Positions 18,889 through 27,952 are shown, numbered from the stretch's first letter. The stretch: 64,000 nucleotides of DNA from Peptococcaceae bacterium UBA4068 (GCA_002382665.1 DFZA01000009.1:310001-374000), one strand, 5' to 3'. Translations and numbers: made by a program. The notes: generated by a model from the sequence alone, not told the origin.

Positions 18889-20838
18889 TTATACTTTAGT
18901 AATAATTGGGATTATTACTGGACGACGGCCGATTCTCTCGATAAACAGTTTACCTAATGTCGTACGCATCGCACCACGTAATTCATTAATATTAACTTCT
19001 GCAAGGCTTTCCGGCGTACATAGGCTCAACACCTTTTCTTTTGCTTCATCAATAATATGCTCATATTCCTTTTCAAATATGAATCCTTTGGAGATAATTT
19101 CCGGCCCGGCTAATATTTTGCTGTTCTTTCTGGTTGTAAAAACCAGATTAACCAATAATATGCCATCTTCTGACAATATACGGCGTTCCTTCAAAATAGT
19201 ATTGCCAACATCACCGACACCCAGACCGTCGACGAGAACTCTGCCTGAATGAACGGCACCGTTAACGCGGGCGCTATTGTTCGTAAGCTCCAATACTTGT
19301 CCATTTTCCATCACAAAAGTGTTCTCAGCATCAATACCAAGCTCTTGCGCCAATTGCGCATGCTTAACCAGCATACGATATTCGCCATGAATTGGCATAA
19401 AATACTTGGGTTTAACCATATTCAGCAGAACCTTTAATTCTTCACGGCTGGCATGTCCGGAAACATGAATGGCATCTCCCTTCTCATGATAAACCGTAGC
19501 GCCCTGACGGAAGAGATTATCAATTGTACGACCGACTGTTCGCTCGTTTCCAGGAATAGGACTGGCGGAAACCACCACCACATCACCGGGTATAATATGC
19601 ACTTGTTTGTGTTCACCGCTGGCCATCCGCGTCAGGCCGGATAAAGGCTCTCCCTGACTGCCGGTAGTAATAATCAAAACTTTATTGGCAGGCAGATTGT
19701 TGATCTTTTCAATATCAATCAATATATCGTCATCCATATCCAAATAACCCAATTCTCGGGCAATTGTCGTTACATTTTGCATGCCGCGACCAACGATGGC
19801 AACTTTACGCCCACAATGAGCGGCAGACCAAATTACCTGTTGTACACGGTGGACATTGGAAGCAAATGAGGTAACAATAATCCTGCCTTTGGCGGCAAAA
19901 AATATTTTATCAAAGGTATAGCCAACACTTTTTTCAGATTCGGTAAAACCTTTCTTTTCTACGTTAGTGCTATCAGCCATCAGTAATAGCACACCCTTTT
20001 CACCTAGTGCAGATATGCGGCCAAAATCCATCAACTGACCATCGATCGGCGTCATATCCATTTTAAAGTCGCTTACCATTAAGACAGTTCCTACCGGCGT
20101 GTGAATAGCTAAAGCCATTGAATCCGGGATACTGTGAGAAACCCTGATGAATTCCGCTTTAAAAGGACCGATATTAACCACTTGACGTGGTTTTACCGTA
20201 TGAAGATCGCCGGGCAATTTTCGCTCCTGGAGCTTTGCCTTAAGCAAGCCTAGCGTTAGCGTTGAGCCATATACCGGCATTTGCATATCATTAAGCAAGA
20301 ACGGTACGCCGCCGATATGGTCCTCATGGCCATGCGTCAGTAGGCAGGCTTCGATATTTTCTTTCTTTTCCAGCAAATAACTATAATCAGGTATTATAAA
20401 GTCAATCCCTGGAAGGCTGTCTTCCGGAAACATAATACCAACATCGACAATAATAATACTGTTATTGTACTCAAAGGCGGTCATGTTTTTGCCAATTTCA
20501 CCCAAACCACCTAAGGGAATAATCTTTAATTTATAGTTGCCGCTGCCAGAATTACGGCGACGAGTCTCTCCTGTAGTTGCAACCGGCGGTTTATCAATCT
20601 TTTGTTTTAGTTTTATTGGTAATGTTTTAATTTGCTGCGACTTGTTAACAACAGTCTTCTGCTGCGGCTGTTTAGGCATTTGTGTCTTGCTATCCGCAGC
20701 TTCTGTCTTGTTTTCAACTTTTACCGCAGATGCATTTTTTGGCGGACGCCGACGACGGTGCTTGTTTGCAGGCAATTTGTCATTTTTTGTTTCTGACTTG
20801 TCGTTTTTTTCAAACCCATTGGTATTTGTTTGTGTCAT
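18889..20838 (-). CDS. rnj: Ribonuclease J
   Basis: Metallo-beta-lactamase/beta-CASP ribonuclease with 5' exonuclease and endonuclease activity, central to mRNA turnover in Bacillota. The zinc-binding HGHEDHIGG motif is near residue 165, the beta-CASP motifs follow (SFASNVHR, SASPIPGNE, HVSGHA) and a C-terminal domain completes the 649-residue chain. The first about 100 residues are an extra low-complexity extension rich in Lys, Arg, Pro, Thr and Gln, not part of the usual ~555-residue enzyme. An AGGAGA site precedes the ATG at 20838. RNase J1 and J2 cannot be told apart here. Confidence 0.94.
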   Translation of the reverse strand: MTQTNTNGFEKNDKSETKNDKLPANKHRRRRPPKNASAVKVENKTEAADSKTQMPKQPQQKTVVNKSQQIKTLPIKLKQKIDKPPVATTGETRRRNSGSGNYKLKIIPLGGLGEIGKNMTAFEYNNSIIIVDVGIMFPEDSLPGIDFIIPDYSYLLEKKENIEACLLTHGHEDHIGGVPFLLNDMQMPVYGSTLTLGLLKAKLQERKLPGDLHTVKPRQVVNIGPFKAEFIRVSHSIPDSMALAIHTPVGTVLMVSDFKMDMTPIDGQLMDFGRISALGEKGVLLLMADSTNVEKKGFTESEKSVGYTFDKIFFAAKGRIIVTSFASNVHRVQQVIWSAAHCGRKVAIVGRGMQNVTTIARELGYLDMDDDILIDIEKINNLPANKVLIITTGSQGEPLSGLTRMASGEHKQVHIIPGDVVVVSASPIPGNERTVGRTIDNLFRQGATVYHEKGDAIHVSGHASREELKVLLNMVKPKYFMPIHGEYRMLVKHAQLAQELGIDAENTFVMENGQVLELTNNSARVNGAVHSGRVLVDGLGVGDVGNTILKERRILSEDGILLVNLVFTTRKNSKILAGPEIISKGFIFEKEYEHIIDEAKEKVLSLCTPESLAEVNINELRGAMRTTLGKLFIERIGRRPVIIPIITKV

Positions 20839-21045
20839 ATTATTCTCCTATTAAATGATCTTTTAAAGGCAAACTAAATTAGAATGATTTAATAATCAAA
20901 CGAAATTTTTTCATGTAATAAAGTTCCAAGCATTTATTTCATAATAATATATATGTTATATATTAAACCTTCTGTTATTTTCCCCATAATAATAGAATAT
21001 TATATCACACATATAATCAAAATGTAAAATATTTATTTACAATTT

Positions 21046-21079
21046 AAAAAGGCGTAACAAAAAACTGTTACGCCTTTTT
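21046..21079 (-). terminator. Intrinsic terminator closing the AOR module
   Basis: A perfect 14-bp stem (21079-21066 with 21059-21046) ending in a U-run on the minus strand, six bases downstream of the MoaD-like gene. It could also act on the + strand. Confidence 0.9.
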
Positions 21080-21084
21080 GATTG

Positions 21085-21342
21085 CTAACCGCCAAATTTG
21101 AGAAAATCGAGTATCATCAGTGAACTGCCTTCCTCAAGCACATCCTCGCGCTCAACTTTGTGGTTGTTACACAAAGTATATGCGGCCAAGTCCATTTGCA
21201 GCGTATCAATTACATTCTGAAGTGTAATACCCGAGAAATACTTGACAGTATAATGCTGCTCGCCCTCATGGAATATTTCCTGCTGATAACCTTGAGGATA
21301 ATCTTCCACAGTGATATTTTTTACTGTAACATAGGTAAGCAT
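21085..21342 (-). CDS. MoaD/ThiS-like sulfur-carrier protein
   Basis: Ubiquitin-fold sulfur carrier of 85 residues. The C-terminus ends in the diagnostic Gly-Gly (DFLKFGG) that is adenylated and thiocarboxylated, and the LEEGSSLMIL stretch before it fits the beta-grasp pattern. GAGAGG precedes the ATG at 21342. It lies 28 bases downstream of the AOR gene and is followed by a terminator. MoaD-like genes commonly accompany tungsten/molybdenum AOR enzymes, for which they supply the dithiolene sulfur of the pterin. A ThiS role in thiamine synthesis is less likely given the neighbour. Confidence 0.8.
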   Translation of the reverse strand: MLTYVTVKNITVEDYPQGYQQEIFHEGEQHYTVKYFSGITLQNVIDTLQMDLAAYTLCNNHKVEREDVLEEGSSLMILDFLKFGG

Positions 21343-21370
21343 TGTAAAAACCTCTCGTTACGAATAAATA

Positions 21371-23233
21371 CTATTTAACATACTTGATCATATTCGCATA
21401 TTCAGCACTCAGATCAATAGCATCCATGCCTTCCTTTGTGGGCACGCCATCTGGCGTGCAGCCACGCATCTCATAGTATTTATCAAGCATTTCATTAAAT
21501 TTATCTTTATCTAAAAATTGGCCTTCGGCTTCGCCGCCAGCAATCGGATCATTGAAATGGCGTTCAGGTAAATCATCATTTATACGTCTTAAGCCTTCAC
21601 GAACGTTAAACATACGTGCCAGCATAGTAACGCGTGCGCCACACTCCATGTATGATTCTTTAGTATAGCCGATACCGGTAATAGCGTTGACCATATTGGT
21701 TGTCATATCCTCGCCATAAACACCGAGGAATGCCGGGAAGTTGCAAGTGCCGGCGCAATCGGCAACCGCCGTACCATAATTCTGGGTATAGATAGTCATT
21801 TCCGGTTTACCCTCATAAGAGAAACGGTCGCACATACCAAAGTTTTCCGGAGGAGTATAACATTTATTATGGTCGCCGCCGGTAAAGCAAGTAGCCATCG
21901 ACAGAGCCATAGATTTCATGCCTCTGACATCATATGCGGCATGCTCAAGACCCTTACTTTGAATAGCGAAATATTCGCTGCCCTTACCTACCTTTTTGGA
22001 GGCAATCTTAACACCGTCAGTCAGTAAAGCGCCAAGACCTTCCTTATAGGCTATGTCATGGATTAACTGTATTAAAGCATCGGCATTACCAAAGTGTAAA
22101 TCCAGGCCAAATGTATCTTCTTTGGTGAAGATGCCTTTTTCATAGCATTCCATTGCCCAGCCAATTGATACACCTGTAGACACTGTATCAAGTCCCAGCT
22201 CATCGCAAAGTCTGTCGGCGGCAATCTGAGCACCGATATCTTTGTTACCGACTTCTCCGCCCAAAGCAAACATCGATTCATATTCAACAACAGACATCGC
22301 ACCGGCATATTTGCCGTTTTTGACTAATTTTAATTGCGCACAAGTCATCGGGCAACGATAACAACCTTCTTTACCGACATTGAGTTCGGAATGGGGTTTT
22401 TCTCCGACATAATCGACATAATCAGGAATACCGCTGGTCTGCCAGTTTTTAGAAGGATAGACGCCGCGTACCTGATAACCGTCTGAGCCCACCAATGTAC
22501 CTGAAGCTTTAAAACCTTGACAGAACGGATTTTCTGAGAAAGTTTTAACTGTTTGTTTGACCAAATCATTAAAAGTCTCGGGATCAGCAACTTCTACTTC
22601 CTGTTTATTGGCTGCATGAAGCGCAACGCCTTTCAAGTTTTTGGAACCCATTACGGCACCGAAACCACGACGGGCAAATGCACGCATCATATCATCACAA
22701 AAAACTCCCGCCAAATTACTTAAATTTTCACCGGCTGGGCCAATTACAGCTGATTTAATATCTTCATCATGAAGTTCTTGTTTCATTAAACGCATTGCAT
22801 CCGGTGTTTTGCTACCCCAAATAACAGCAGCAGGCTTAAACTGGACTTTGCCATCTTTAATATACAGATATGTAGGTTCTTCAGCTTTGCCTTCGATTAT
22901 GATCATATCATAACCAAGCATTTTGAGTTCTGTCGGGAAATAACCGCCGGCAGTTGCAACACCAATGGTACCGGTAGCAGGAGACTTACTGGTCAGTGAG
23001 CAGCGGGATGAATAAATAGCTTTTGATCCGGTAATCGGACCGACTGCAAAAATTAGCTTATTTTCCGGACCAAGCGGATCAATACCCGGTTCTAATTCAT
23101 CATACAGATACTTAATTGCCAAGCCACCGCTACCGATGAATTTTACAAAATATTCATCAGGTATTACTTCTTCACGGTAGCTCTTGTCCGACAGATTGAT
23201 ACGTAGCAGCTTACATTTAACTCCTTTTAACAT
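21371..23233 (-). CDS. Aldehyde:ferredoxin oxidoreductase family enzyme
   Basis: Tungsten- or molybdenum-bispterin enzyme that oxidises aldehydes to acids with ferredoxin as acceptor, or the reverse. The 620-residue protein has the AOR N-terminal domain, the pterin-contacting RRGFGAVMGSKNLKG motif (about residue 185), a cluster-binding CYRCPMTC (about residue 283) and the later cysteine in the DCAGTC region. Length and motif order are normal. I chose the ATG at 23233 (MLKGVKCKLLRINLS) behind GGGAGG; a frame opening 34 codons earlier has no site. It follows ecfT after a 20-bp repeat array and precedes the MoaD-like gene. The actual aldehyde substrate is unknown. Confidence 0.92.
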   Translation of the reverse strand: MLKGVKCKLLRINLSDKSYREEVIPDEYFVKFIGSGGLAIKYLYDELEPGIDPLGPENKLIFAVGPITGSKAIYSSRCSLTSKSPATGTIGVATAGGYFPTELKMLGYDMIIIEGKAEEPTYLYIKDGKVQFKPAAVIWGSKTPDAMRLMKQELHDEDIKSAVIGPAGENLSNLAGVFCDDMMRAFARRGFGAVMGSKNLKGVALHAANKQEVEVADPETFNDLVKQTVKTFSENPFCQGFKASGTLVGSDGYQVRGVYPSKNWQTSGIPDYVDYVGEKPHSELNVGKEGCYRCPMTCAQLKLVKNGKYAGAMSVVEYESMFALGGEVGNKDIGAQIAADRLCDELGLDTVSTGVSIGWAMECYEKGIFTKEDTFGLDLHFGNADALIQLIHDIAYKEGLGALLTDGVKIASKKVGKGSEYFAIQSKGLEHAAYDVRGMKSMALSMATCFTGGDHNKCYTPPENFGMCDRFSYEGKPEMTIYTQNYGTAVADCAGTCNFPAFLGVYGEDMTTNMVNAITGIGYTKESYMECGARVTMLARMFNVREGLRRINDDLPERHFNDPIAGGEAEGQFLDKDKFNEMLDKYYEMRGCTPDGVPTKEGMDAIDLSAEYANMIKYVK

Positions 23234-23380
23234 TAAAAAATTCCCTCCCTGCATATTTTTGTTTAACAAATAGGATATATCCACATAACCAATACTATTA
23301 AATGGTATTGTTACTAAATGGCAGTCTAATAACAAATCATATGCAGATATACCCTATTCATAAACTTTATAATTAATTAT

Positions 23381-23460
23381 ATATTACCAGAAAAGATTGT
23401 GTTTTACCACAAAAATTTTTGTTTTACCACAAAATATTTTTGTTTTACCAGAAAATGTTG
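23381..23460 (-). repeat. Four tandem 20/21-bp repeats between ecfT and the AOR gene
   Basis: The hexamer TTACCA begins at 23384, 23404, 23424 and 23445, i.e. spacings of 20, 20 and 21 bases. Each copy reads about TTTTSTGGTAAAACA on the minus strand. The copy nearest ecfT contains its last codons and stop (TTTTCTGGTAA), so the array grew from, or into, the gene end. It lies about 150 bases upstream of the AOR start. Confidence 0.85.
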
Positions 23461-24242
23461 GGTAATCTAACATCCAGAATGACAAAGAAGTAAGTGAACA
23501 CAGCCATACCGATTGCAATAATAGCTATGGCAATCCAATCTCTTGAATGCATTGAAAAGTCGCTGTAATATGTTCTATTCTCAACAGATGCACCAAAAGC
23601 ACGTGTTTCCAGAGCATTCGACATATTATCACTATTACGCAAACCTGCAATCAGCATTGCAGTCAAAATTGGCATGTAAGATTTAAGCTTTTTCAAAATG
23701 TTCTTTTTGGGGATATCAAGACCACGAGCATATTGGGCTTCGGTTACCATGGTGATGATTCCGAAAAAGACAGGCAGATAACGCAAGGCGATAGCAAGAG
23801 TTAAACCGTATTTGTAAGGCATGCCCAATTTGACGCAAGCTCTGACGATCTTTGCCTGGTCAGTAGCAAACAGCAGAGAGCAGCATGCAAAGCACAATGA
23901 AATGATTCTGAACGCCATAGCGACACCGTCAATAAGGCCACCTAAAGTGATGGGCAGCGGCCCAACATAGAAGAAACACGGTCCGCTATGATAAAAAAAT
24001 GGCCACAAAATAACAATCATTATCGTTACCGGCACAGTCAGTTTAAAGACCCACTGAAAACGGTTGGCAGGAATCTGAGCAGAAGCTAACATTAGCAGCA
24101 TGCCAACTAAAAGAAATAAATTGAGCCAAAAATCTCTGACTAACATCGCTGCAACCATCAAAACTACGGCAAGCACGAGCTTAACCCGCGGATCCAAGCG
24201 ATGCATCCATGAATCTCTTTTAACATAAAAGTCTAAAGTCAT
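23445..24242 (-). CDS. ecfT: ECF transporter T component (EcfT)
   Basis: Membrane scaffold of an energy-coupling-factor vitamin transporter, coupling the two EcfA ATPases to a substrate-binding S component. The 265-residue protein has about five to six helices and the cytoplasmic coupling motif YARGLDIPKK near residue 168, with a second conserved ALETRAFGA region after it. AAGGAGG precedes the ATG at 24242. It follows ecfA' closely, and its stop codon is part of the tandem repeat array downstream. The two S components at 29936 and 30893 are the most likely partners. Confidence 0.93.
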   Translation of the reverse strand: MTLDFYVKRDSWMHRLDPRVKLVLAVVLMVAAMLVRDFWLNLFLLVGMLLMLASAQIPANRFQWVFKLTVPVTIMIVILWPFFYHSGPCFFYVGPLPITLGGLIDGVAMAFRIISLCFACCSLLFATDQAKIVRACVKLGMPYKYGLTLAIALRYLPVFFGIITMVTEAQYARGLDIPKKNILKKLKSYMPILTAMLIAGLRNSDNMSNALETRAFGASVENRTYYSDFSMHSRDWIAIAIIAIGMAVFTYFFVILDVRLPNIFW

Positions 24243-24269
24243 AACTTTTCCTCCTTGAATTAAGCTATA

Positions 24270-25115
24270 TTACATCGCCTTTTTTGTCTTGATAAATTCA
24301 TTAATGAATTCATCAACATTTAACGGGAATTCCGCGACATCAGGCGCGCTAAGTTCCTTGGATAATTCAATTACTTGCGGCGGTCTGATCTGCGTTTGTC
24401 TAAGCACTTCAATATTACTCATTACTTCTCTGGTAGTACCGTCAAGTATTAGTTTACCGTTACGTAAAACTATGCCACGTTTGGTGTTTTCGCAGATAAC
24501 ACGCATATCATGTGTAATAAGAATAATAGTATCACCGTTTCCATTCAATTCTCCGATAATATCCAGCAGCTCTCTGGCACTTCTGTGATCCAAACCGACA
24601 GTCGGCTCATCCATAATAAATACGGTAGGACGGCACGAATATACCGCTGCCAATGAAACCTTGCGGCGTAAACCGAAACCGAGAATCGCCGGCGGATGCT
24701 CGGCAAACTCAGTAATTCTAAAGCTCTCTAAAGCGTCTTCCACGGCGTCTTTCATTTCACCGGGAGACATACCACAGTTTTTAGGTCCAAATGCCAACTC
24801 TTCCCTCACGGAAGGGCAGAAAATCTGATGGTCGGGATTCTGAAAAACAAAACCTACTTGCTTAGCAATTTTGCCGACCGTCAAAGTGGTGGCATCGGCG
24901 CCATTTATCAATATCTTACCTTTGGTTGGACGCAATAGTCCATTAAAGTGTTTGATCATTGTCGTCTTACCGGAACCGTTTTGGCCGATCAGGCCAACAT
25001 AGTCGCCCTTATAAATTGTTAAATCGATACCTCGTAATGCCTGAAAACCATTATCGTAAGTATGTTCTAAATCAATAGCCTGTATGACCGGCTCTCTTGT
25101 TGCGTCAATACTCAT
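24270..25115 (-). CDS. ecfA2: ECF transporter ATPase (EcfA', degenerate signature motif)
   Basis: ABC ATPase subunit of the energy-coupling-factor complex. The Walker A motif GQNGSGKTT and Walker B VFIMDEPTVGLDH are intact, with the switch histidine in LITHDMR. The expected LSGGQ signature is replaced by FGLRRKVSL. In this family one of the two composite ATP sites can be altered, so the subunit may still work with its partner EcfA. It has 281 residues with the usual C-terminal extension (LSKELSAPDVAEFP). It lies between ecfA and ecfT in one operon. Confidence 0.9.
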   Translation of the reverse strand: MSIDATREPVIQAIDLEHTYDNGFQALRGIDLTIYKGDYVGLIGQNGSGKTTMIKHFNGLLRPTKGKILINGADATTLTVGKIAKQVGFVFQNPDHQIFCPSVREELAFGPKNCGMSPGEMKDAVEDALESFRITEFAEHPPAILGFGLRRKVSLAAVYSCRPTVFIMDEPTVGLDHRSARELLDIIGELNGNGDTIILITHDMRVICENTKRGIVLRNGKLILDGTTREVMSNIEVLRQTQIRPPQVIELSKELSAPDVAEFPLNVDEFINEFIKTKKAM

Positions 25116-25159
25116 AATAATTCTGACCTTCTTTCTCTAAGAAATATATAATAGAGCAT

Positions 25160-26047
25160 TTATTTCTTTAGGACGTCCAATGCTTCATCCATGGTGATGA
25201 AACGATGGTTTGTGCCATTAACTTCGTTGTAACGGAGAGCAATTTCCGAAACTTGGGGCGTCGAGATGCCGCACTCACGCAAACCTTCTTCATTAGCGAA
25301 TATTTCACGGGGAGTACCGTCGGCAACTATATGACCATTGTTCAGTAAAATTACTCTATCGGAGAATTCAGCAATACGTTCACTCTCCTGCTCTATCATT
25401 AAAATCGTCATGTTTCTTTCCCTCTTCAACCGGTCAACAACACTGAAGACCTCTTTTTTGCCAATCGGGTCTAGGCCTGAAGTTGGTTCATCAAGAATCA
25501 ATATCGACGGTTCCATTGATAATATTGAGGCAATTGCAACACGCTGTTTTTGGCCGCCCGAAAGATGGAATGGATTCGTGTCATCACGACCGGTCATGCC
25601 GACCTCTTTCAGCACCTCTTGCACTTTTTGATGCATAATATCAGTCGGTACGCCTTGGTTTTCCATACCAAAAGCAACTTCGTCGGCAATTGTCATGCAG
25701 AATAACTGACTTTCTGGATCCTGAAAGACAATACCCAAAACTTTTGCTATTTCGGAAATTGTAACTTCCTTGGTGTTCATTCCGTTAATTAAAATATCAC
25801 CAATAAATTTACCACCGCATACATGAGGTATAATACCATTCAAAGCAAGACATAGTGTTGTTTTACCTGCTCCTGTCGGACCCATAATGGAGACGAACTC
25901 ACCTTTTTTGACAGTCAGGTTAAGATTGTCAAATATTTTCGGTGCAACTTCTCCTTCCTTGTAGGCAGGGTATGAATAGGTCAAATTTTTGATCTCAATT
26001 ATGTTATCGCTCAAATCCTGAGTTGCGCTTTCTGTACTAGTACTCAT
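25160..26047 (-). CDS. ecfA1: ECF transporter ATPase (EcfA, canonical)
   Basis: Canonical partner ATPase: Walker A GPTGAGKTT, Q-loop VFQDPESQLF, signature HLSGGQKQRVAIAS, Walker B ILILDEPTSGLD. About 295 residues. The first ATG of the frame with a proper ribosome site (AGGA, six bases ahead) is at 26047; a TTG at 26068 lies just upstream. It heads the ecfA-ecfA'-ecfT-AOR-moaD run. About 350 bases separate it from the aminotransferase gene upstream. Confidence 0.92.
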   Translation of the reverse strand: MSTSTESATQDLSDNIIEIKNLTYSYPAYKEGEVAPKIFDNLNLTVKKGEFVSIMGPTGAGKTTLCLALNGIIPHVCGGKFIGDILINGMNTKEVTISEIAKVLGIVFQDPESQLFCMTIADEVAFGMENQGVPTDIMHQKVQEVLKEVGMTGRDDTNPFHLSGGQKQRVAIASILSMEPSILILDEPTSGLDPIGKKEVFSVVDRLKRERNMTILMIEQESERIAEFSDRVILLNNGHIVADGTPREIFANEEGLRECGISTPQVSEIALRYNEVNGTNHRFITMDEALDVLKK

Positions 26048-26068
26048 TGCAAATCCTACCTTTCGCAA

Positions 26069-26356
26069 TTTATATTCTATTTTGCCGATTCAGCATGCAA
26101 TACTACCGTCCCAAAACCCACACCACATTAGATAAATCCATAGAGTCTTTTTGATGCCAGTGGCGTTCAAATTAAAATATCATACACATATAAGAGCAAT
26201 AAGTACTGCAATTAATATCCCAGTCAGTGAATCCATATTGATTAAACTATTTTTTCCATATTAGACTTACTACATTAGTATTTTGGTTTAATTAATAATA
26301 GTACTGTTACGCAACAAATCATGTCCTGCTATTATGATATTAAAATATAAATAAAG
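26069..26356. other. Intergenic stretch without recognised features
   Basis: AT-rich sequence between the aminotransferase hairpin and ecfA. I saw no ORF, known riboswitch core or clear promoter pair here. Some promoter for the ecfA operon is expected. Confidence 0.4.
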
Positions 26357-26389
26357 GGAAACAAATGCTCGGTCCGAGCATTTGTTTCC
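26357..26389 (-). terminator. Palindromic hairpin at the 3' end of the diverged aminotransferase gene
   Basis: Perfect 16-bp arms (26357-26372 and 26374-26389) around one base, about 15 bases after the stop. On the minus strand it is followed by CTTTATTTATATTTT, a loose U-rich tract, so it may terminate. The core CAAATGCTCG recurs at 27953 and 31519. Confidence 0.6.
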
Positions 26390-26404
26390 GTTCCTCAATC
26401 AACT

Positions 26405-27589
26405 TTAAATTAGTCTTAAGACAGCAGCTTCGCCAACTGCTATATCCAGCTTTATACCGAAGTGCGCAAAAGCTTTTCCAATCATCGCCAGATACGTAGG
26501 AACCATAATCGGGTTTGCTGCATTACCCATATGTTCAAATCCAATGATAATTTTCGCATGTTCGCCAATTCCGGTAATCATGAACAAACCATATTTTTCA
26601 TTTACGTAGTGACAGAATTCATCTGTATCAACGCCTGCGGGGCATTTAAAGGTTGTGCAGCTATTGGCAGCGATATCTTCCGTTGCCGCCCAAGTCTCCA
26701 AACCCATCGCCCGTAATCCGGCACGAAAAGCTTTGGCGCATTGCGCATGACGTGCGACAACATTATCTATTCCTTCCGCCAATATCTCATCGGCAGCAAC
26801 ACTGATGGCATAAACCAGTGAAACAGATGGGGTGCAAGGAAAAGTAGCCCTGTCGGCATCGATCCACATTTCTTTCCAATCCAACAGGCACATTTCGCTC
26901 CATCTGGGCGGATTTTTCTTCTTCATTTTATCCCAAGCTCTATCGCTAACAGCAACCATGCTTAATCCCGGAGGAGCTCCGATACATTTCTCAGAAGCGG
27001 CAACCACGACATCAGCTTTCCATTCATCAATATTTACATCAGTACTGGCAACGCCGGAAGCGCTATCAACAATAGTGATAACCCCTCTTTGATATGCCAA
27101 TTGACAAATTTCTTTTGCGGGATTTATTGTTCCCGAAGGAGTTTCGGATTGAACTATCGACAGAACTTTGATATCCGGATTTTCATTAAGCGCTTTTTCT
27201 ACCGCTTCTACTGGTACAGCTTGATTGTATTCAACGGCTATTTCTATTGTCTTTCCGCCATAAGTATTAATCCAGCCTTCATATCCCTTACCATAGTATC
27301 CGGACACAACATTTAGGCATTTGTCCCCTGGAGCAATCAGTCCATATGCAGCAGCTTCCAGAGCTAACAGAGCATCTCCTTGAACAATAACAACATCATT
27401 CTTAGTTTTCATGATTTGCTGATACTTTTTCACTGTATCCGCAAAATATTCAATAAAAGCAGAGCTGTGATAATGCAATAACGGCTGGCTTCCGGCCGCT
27501 AAAACATACGGGGATACTATACTCGGAGCAGCAGTTTTTTCAAACATTGGCCATCCATTACCTAGAACAGGCTGTCCAGTCTTATTCAT
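26405..27589 (-). CDS. Class V aminotransferase, diverged PPAT-like paralogue
   Basis: PLP-dependent fold-type I enzyme of 394 residues, the same length as its neighbour at 28005 and very similar over most of its length. The PLP lysine (Lys201, in ASEKCIGAPPG) and the PLP-contacting aspartate in IVDSAS are kept. The conserved AGPT near residue 20 reads TAAPS, the HYDPAF segment reads YHSSAF, and two arginines of the C-terminal substrate site (342 and 350 in the paralogue) are both glycine here. It probably acts on a different substrate or has lost transaminase activity. Start ATG at 27589 behind AGGGAGA; an upstream TTG/ATG at 27616 lacks one. Confidence 0.82.
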   Translation of the reverse strand: MNKTGQPVLGNGWPMFEKTAAPSIVSPYVLAAGSQPLLHYHSSAFIEYFADTVKKYQQIMKTKNDVVIVQGDALLALEAAAYGLIAPGDKCLNVVSGYYGKGYEGWINTYGGKTIEIAVEYNQAVPVEAVEKALNENPDIKVLSIVQSETPSGTINPAKEICQLAYQRGVITIVDSASGVASTDVNIDEWKADVVVAASEKCIGAPPGLSMVAVSDRAWDKMKKKNPPRWSEMCLLDWKEMWIDADRATFPCTPSVSLVYAISVAADEILAEGIDNVVARHAQCAKAFRAGLRAMGLETWAATEDIAANSCTTFKCPAGVDTDEFCHYVNEKYGLFMITGIGEHAKIIIGFEHMGNAANPIMVPTYLAMIGKAFAHFGIKLDIAVGEAAVLRLI

Positions 27590-27741
27590 ATTTACATCTC
27601 CCTTATTTATTGGCATTAAATCATTAACCGAGTAAACAAACTACAAAATATATATATGTTAATAAATTCCCCGACATAACATTACTCAAAAAAAAGAAAA
27701 GTTCTTCTCGCATATAAACCTTCAAACAAACACTCTCCCAA

Positions 27742-27821
27742 CCCCTGCAGGGGTACTCGTATTTTTTCGCACGCGAATAGAGCGTGGTTGTATTTACGCG
27801 TCGGCTTTGCTCGACGCATAT
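27742..27821 (-). other. Cluster of short hairpins upstream of the diverged aminotransferase
   Basis: Three inverted repeats follow one another: CCCCTGCAGGGG (27742-27753), CACGC/GCGTG (27770-27786) and GCGTCG/CGACGC (27798-27817). They lie between an intrinsic terminator at 27822-27859 and the gene at 27589, within its possible leader. No known riboswitch consensus matched by eye. Confidence 0.4.
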
Positions 27822-27859
27822 AATAAAAATCGAGAAGTCGTAATTTACGACTTCCCGAT
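27822..27859 (-). terminator. Intrinsic terminator between the two aminotransferase genes
   Basis: On the minus strand a 15-bp stem (27859-27845 with 27843-27829, one G-U pair) is followed by UUUUUAUUA. It lies about 150 bases after the PPAT-like gene and suggests that the two paralogues are transcribed separately. Confidence 0.8.
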
Positions 27860-27952
27860 TAACATCATTTTTAGGTTGTTCTTAAAATTCAACTATAATC
27901 AAGGACTATGCTAACAGCTCATAAAATAATTAACGAGAATACCTAAAGGTTT

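Noticed and set aside
23381..23460. Tandem repeats as a CRISPR array
   Set aside because: The repeats are directly adjacent with no unique spacers and there are no cas genes.
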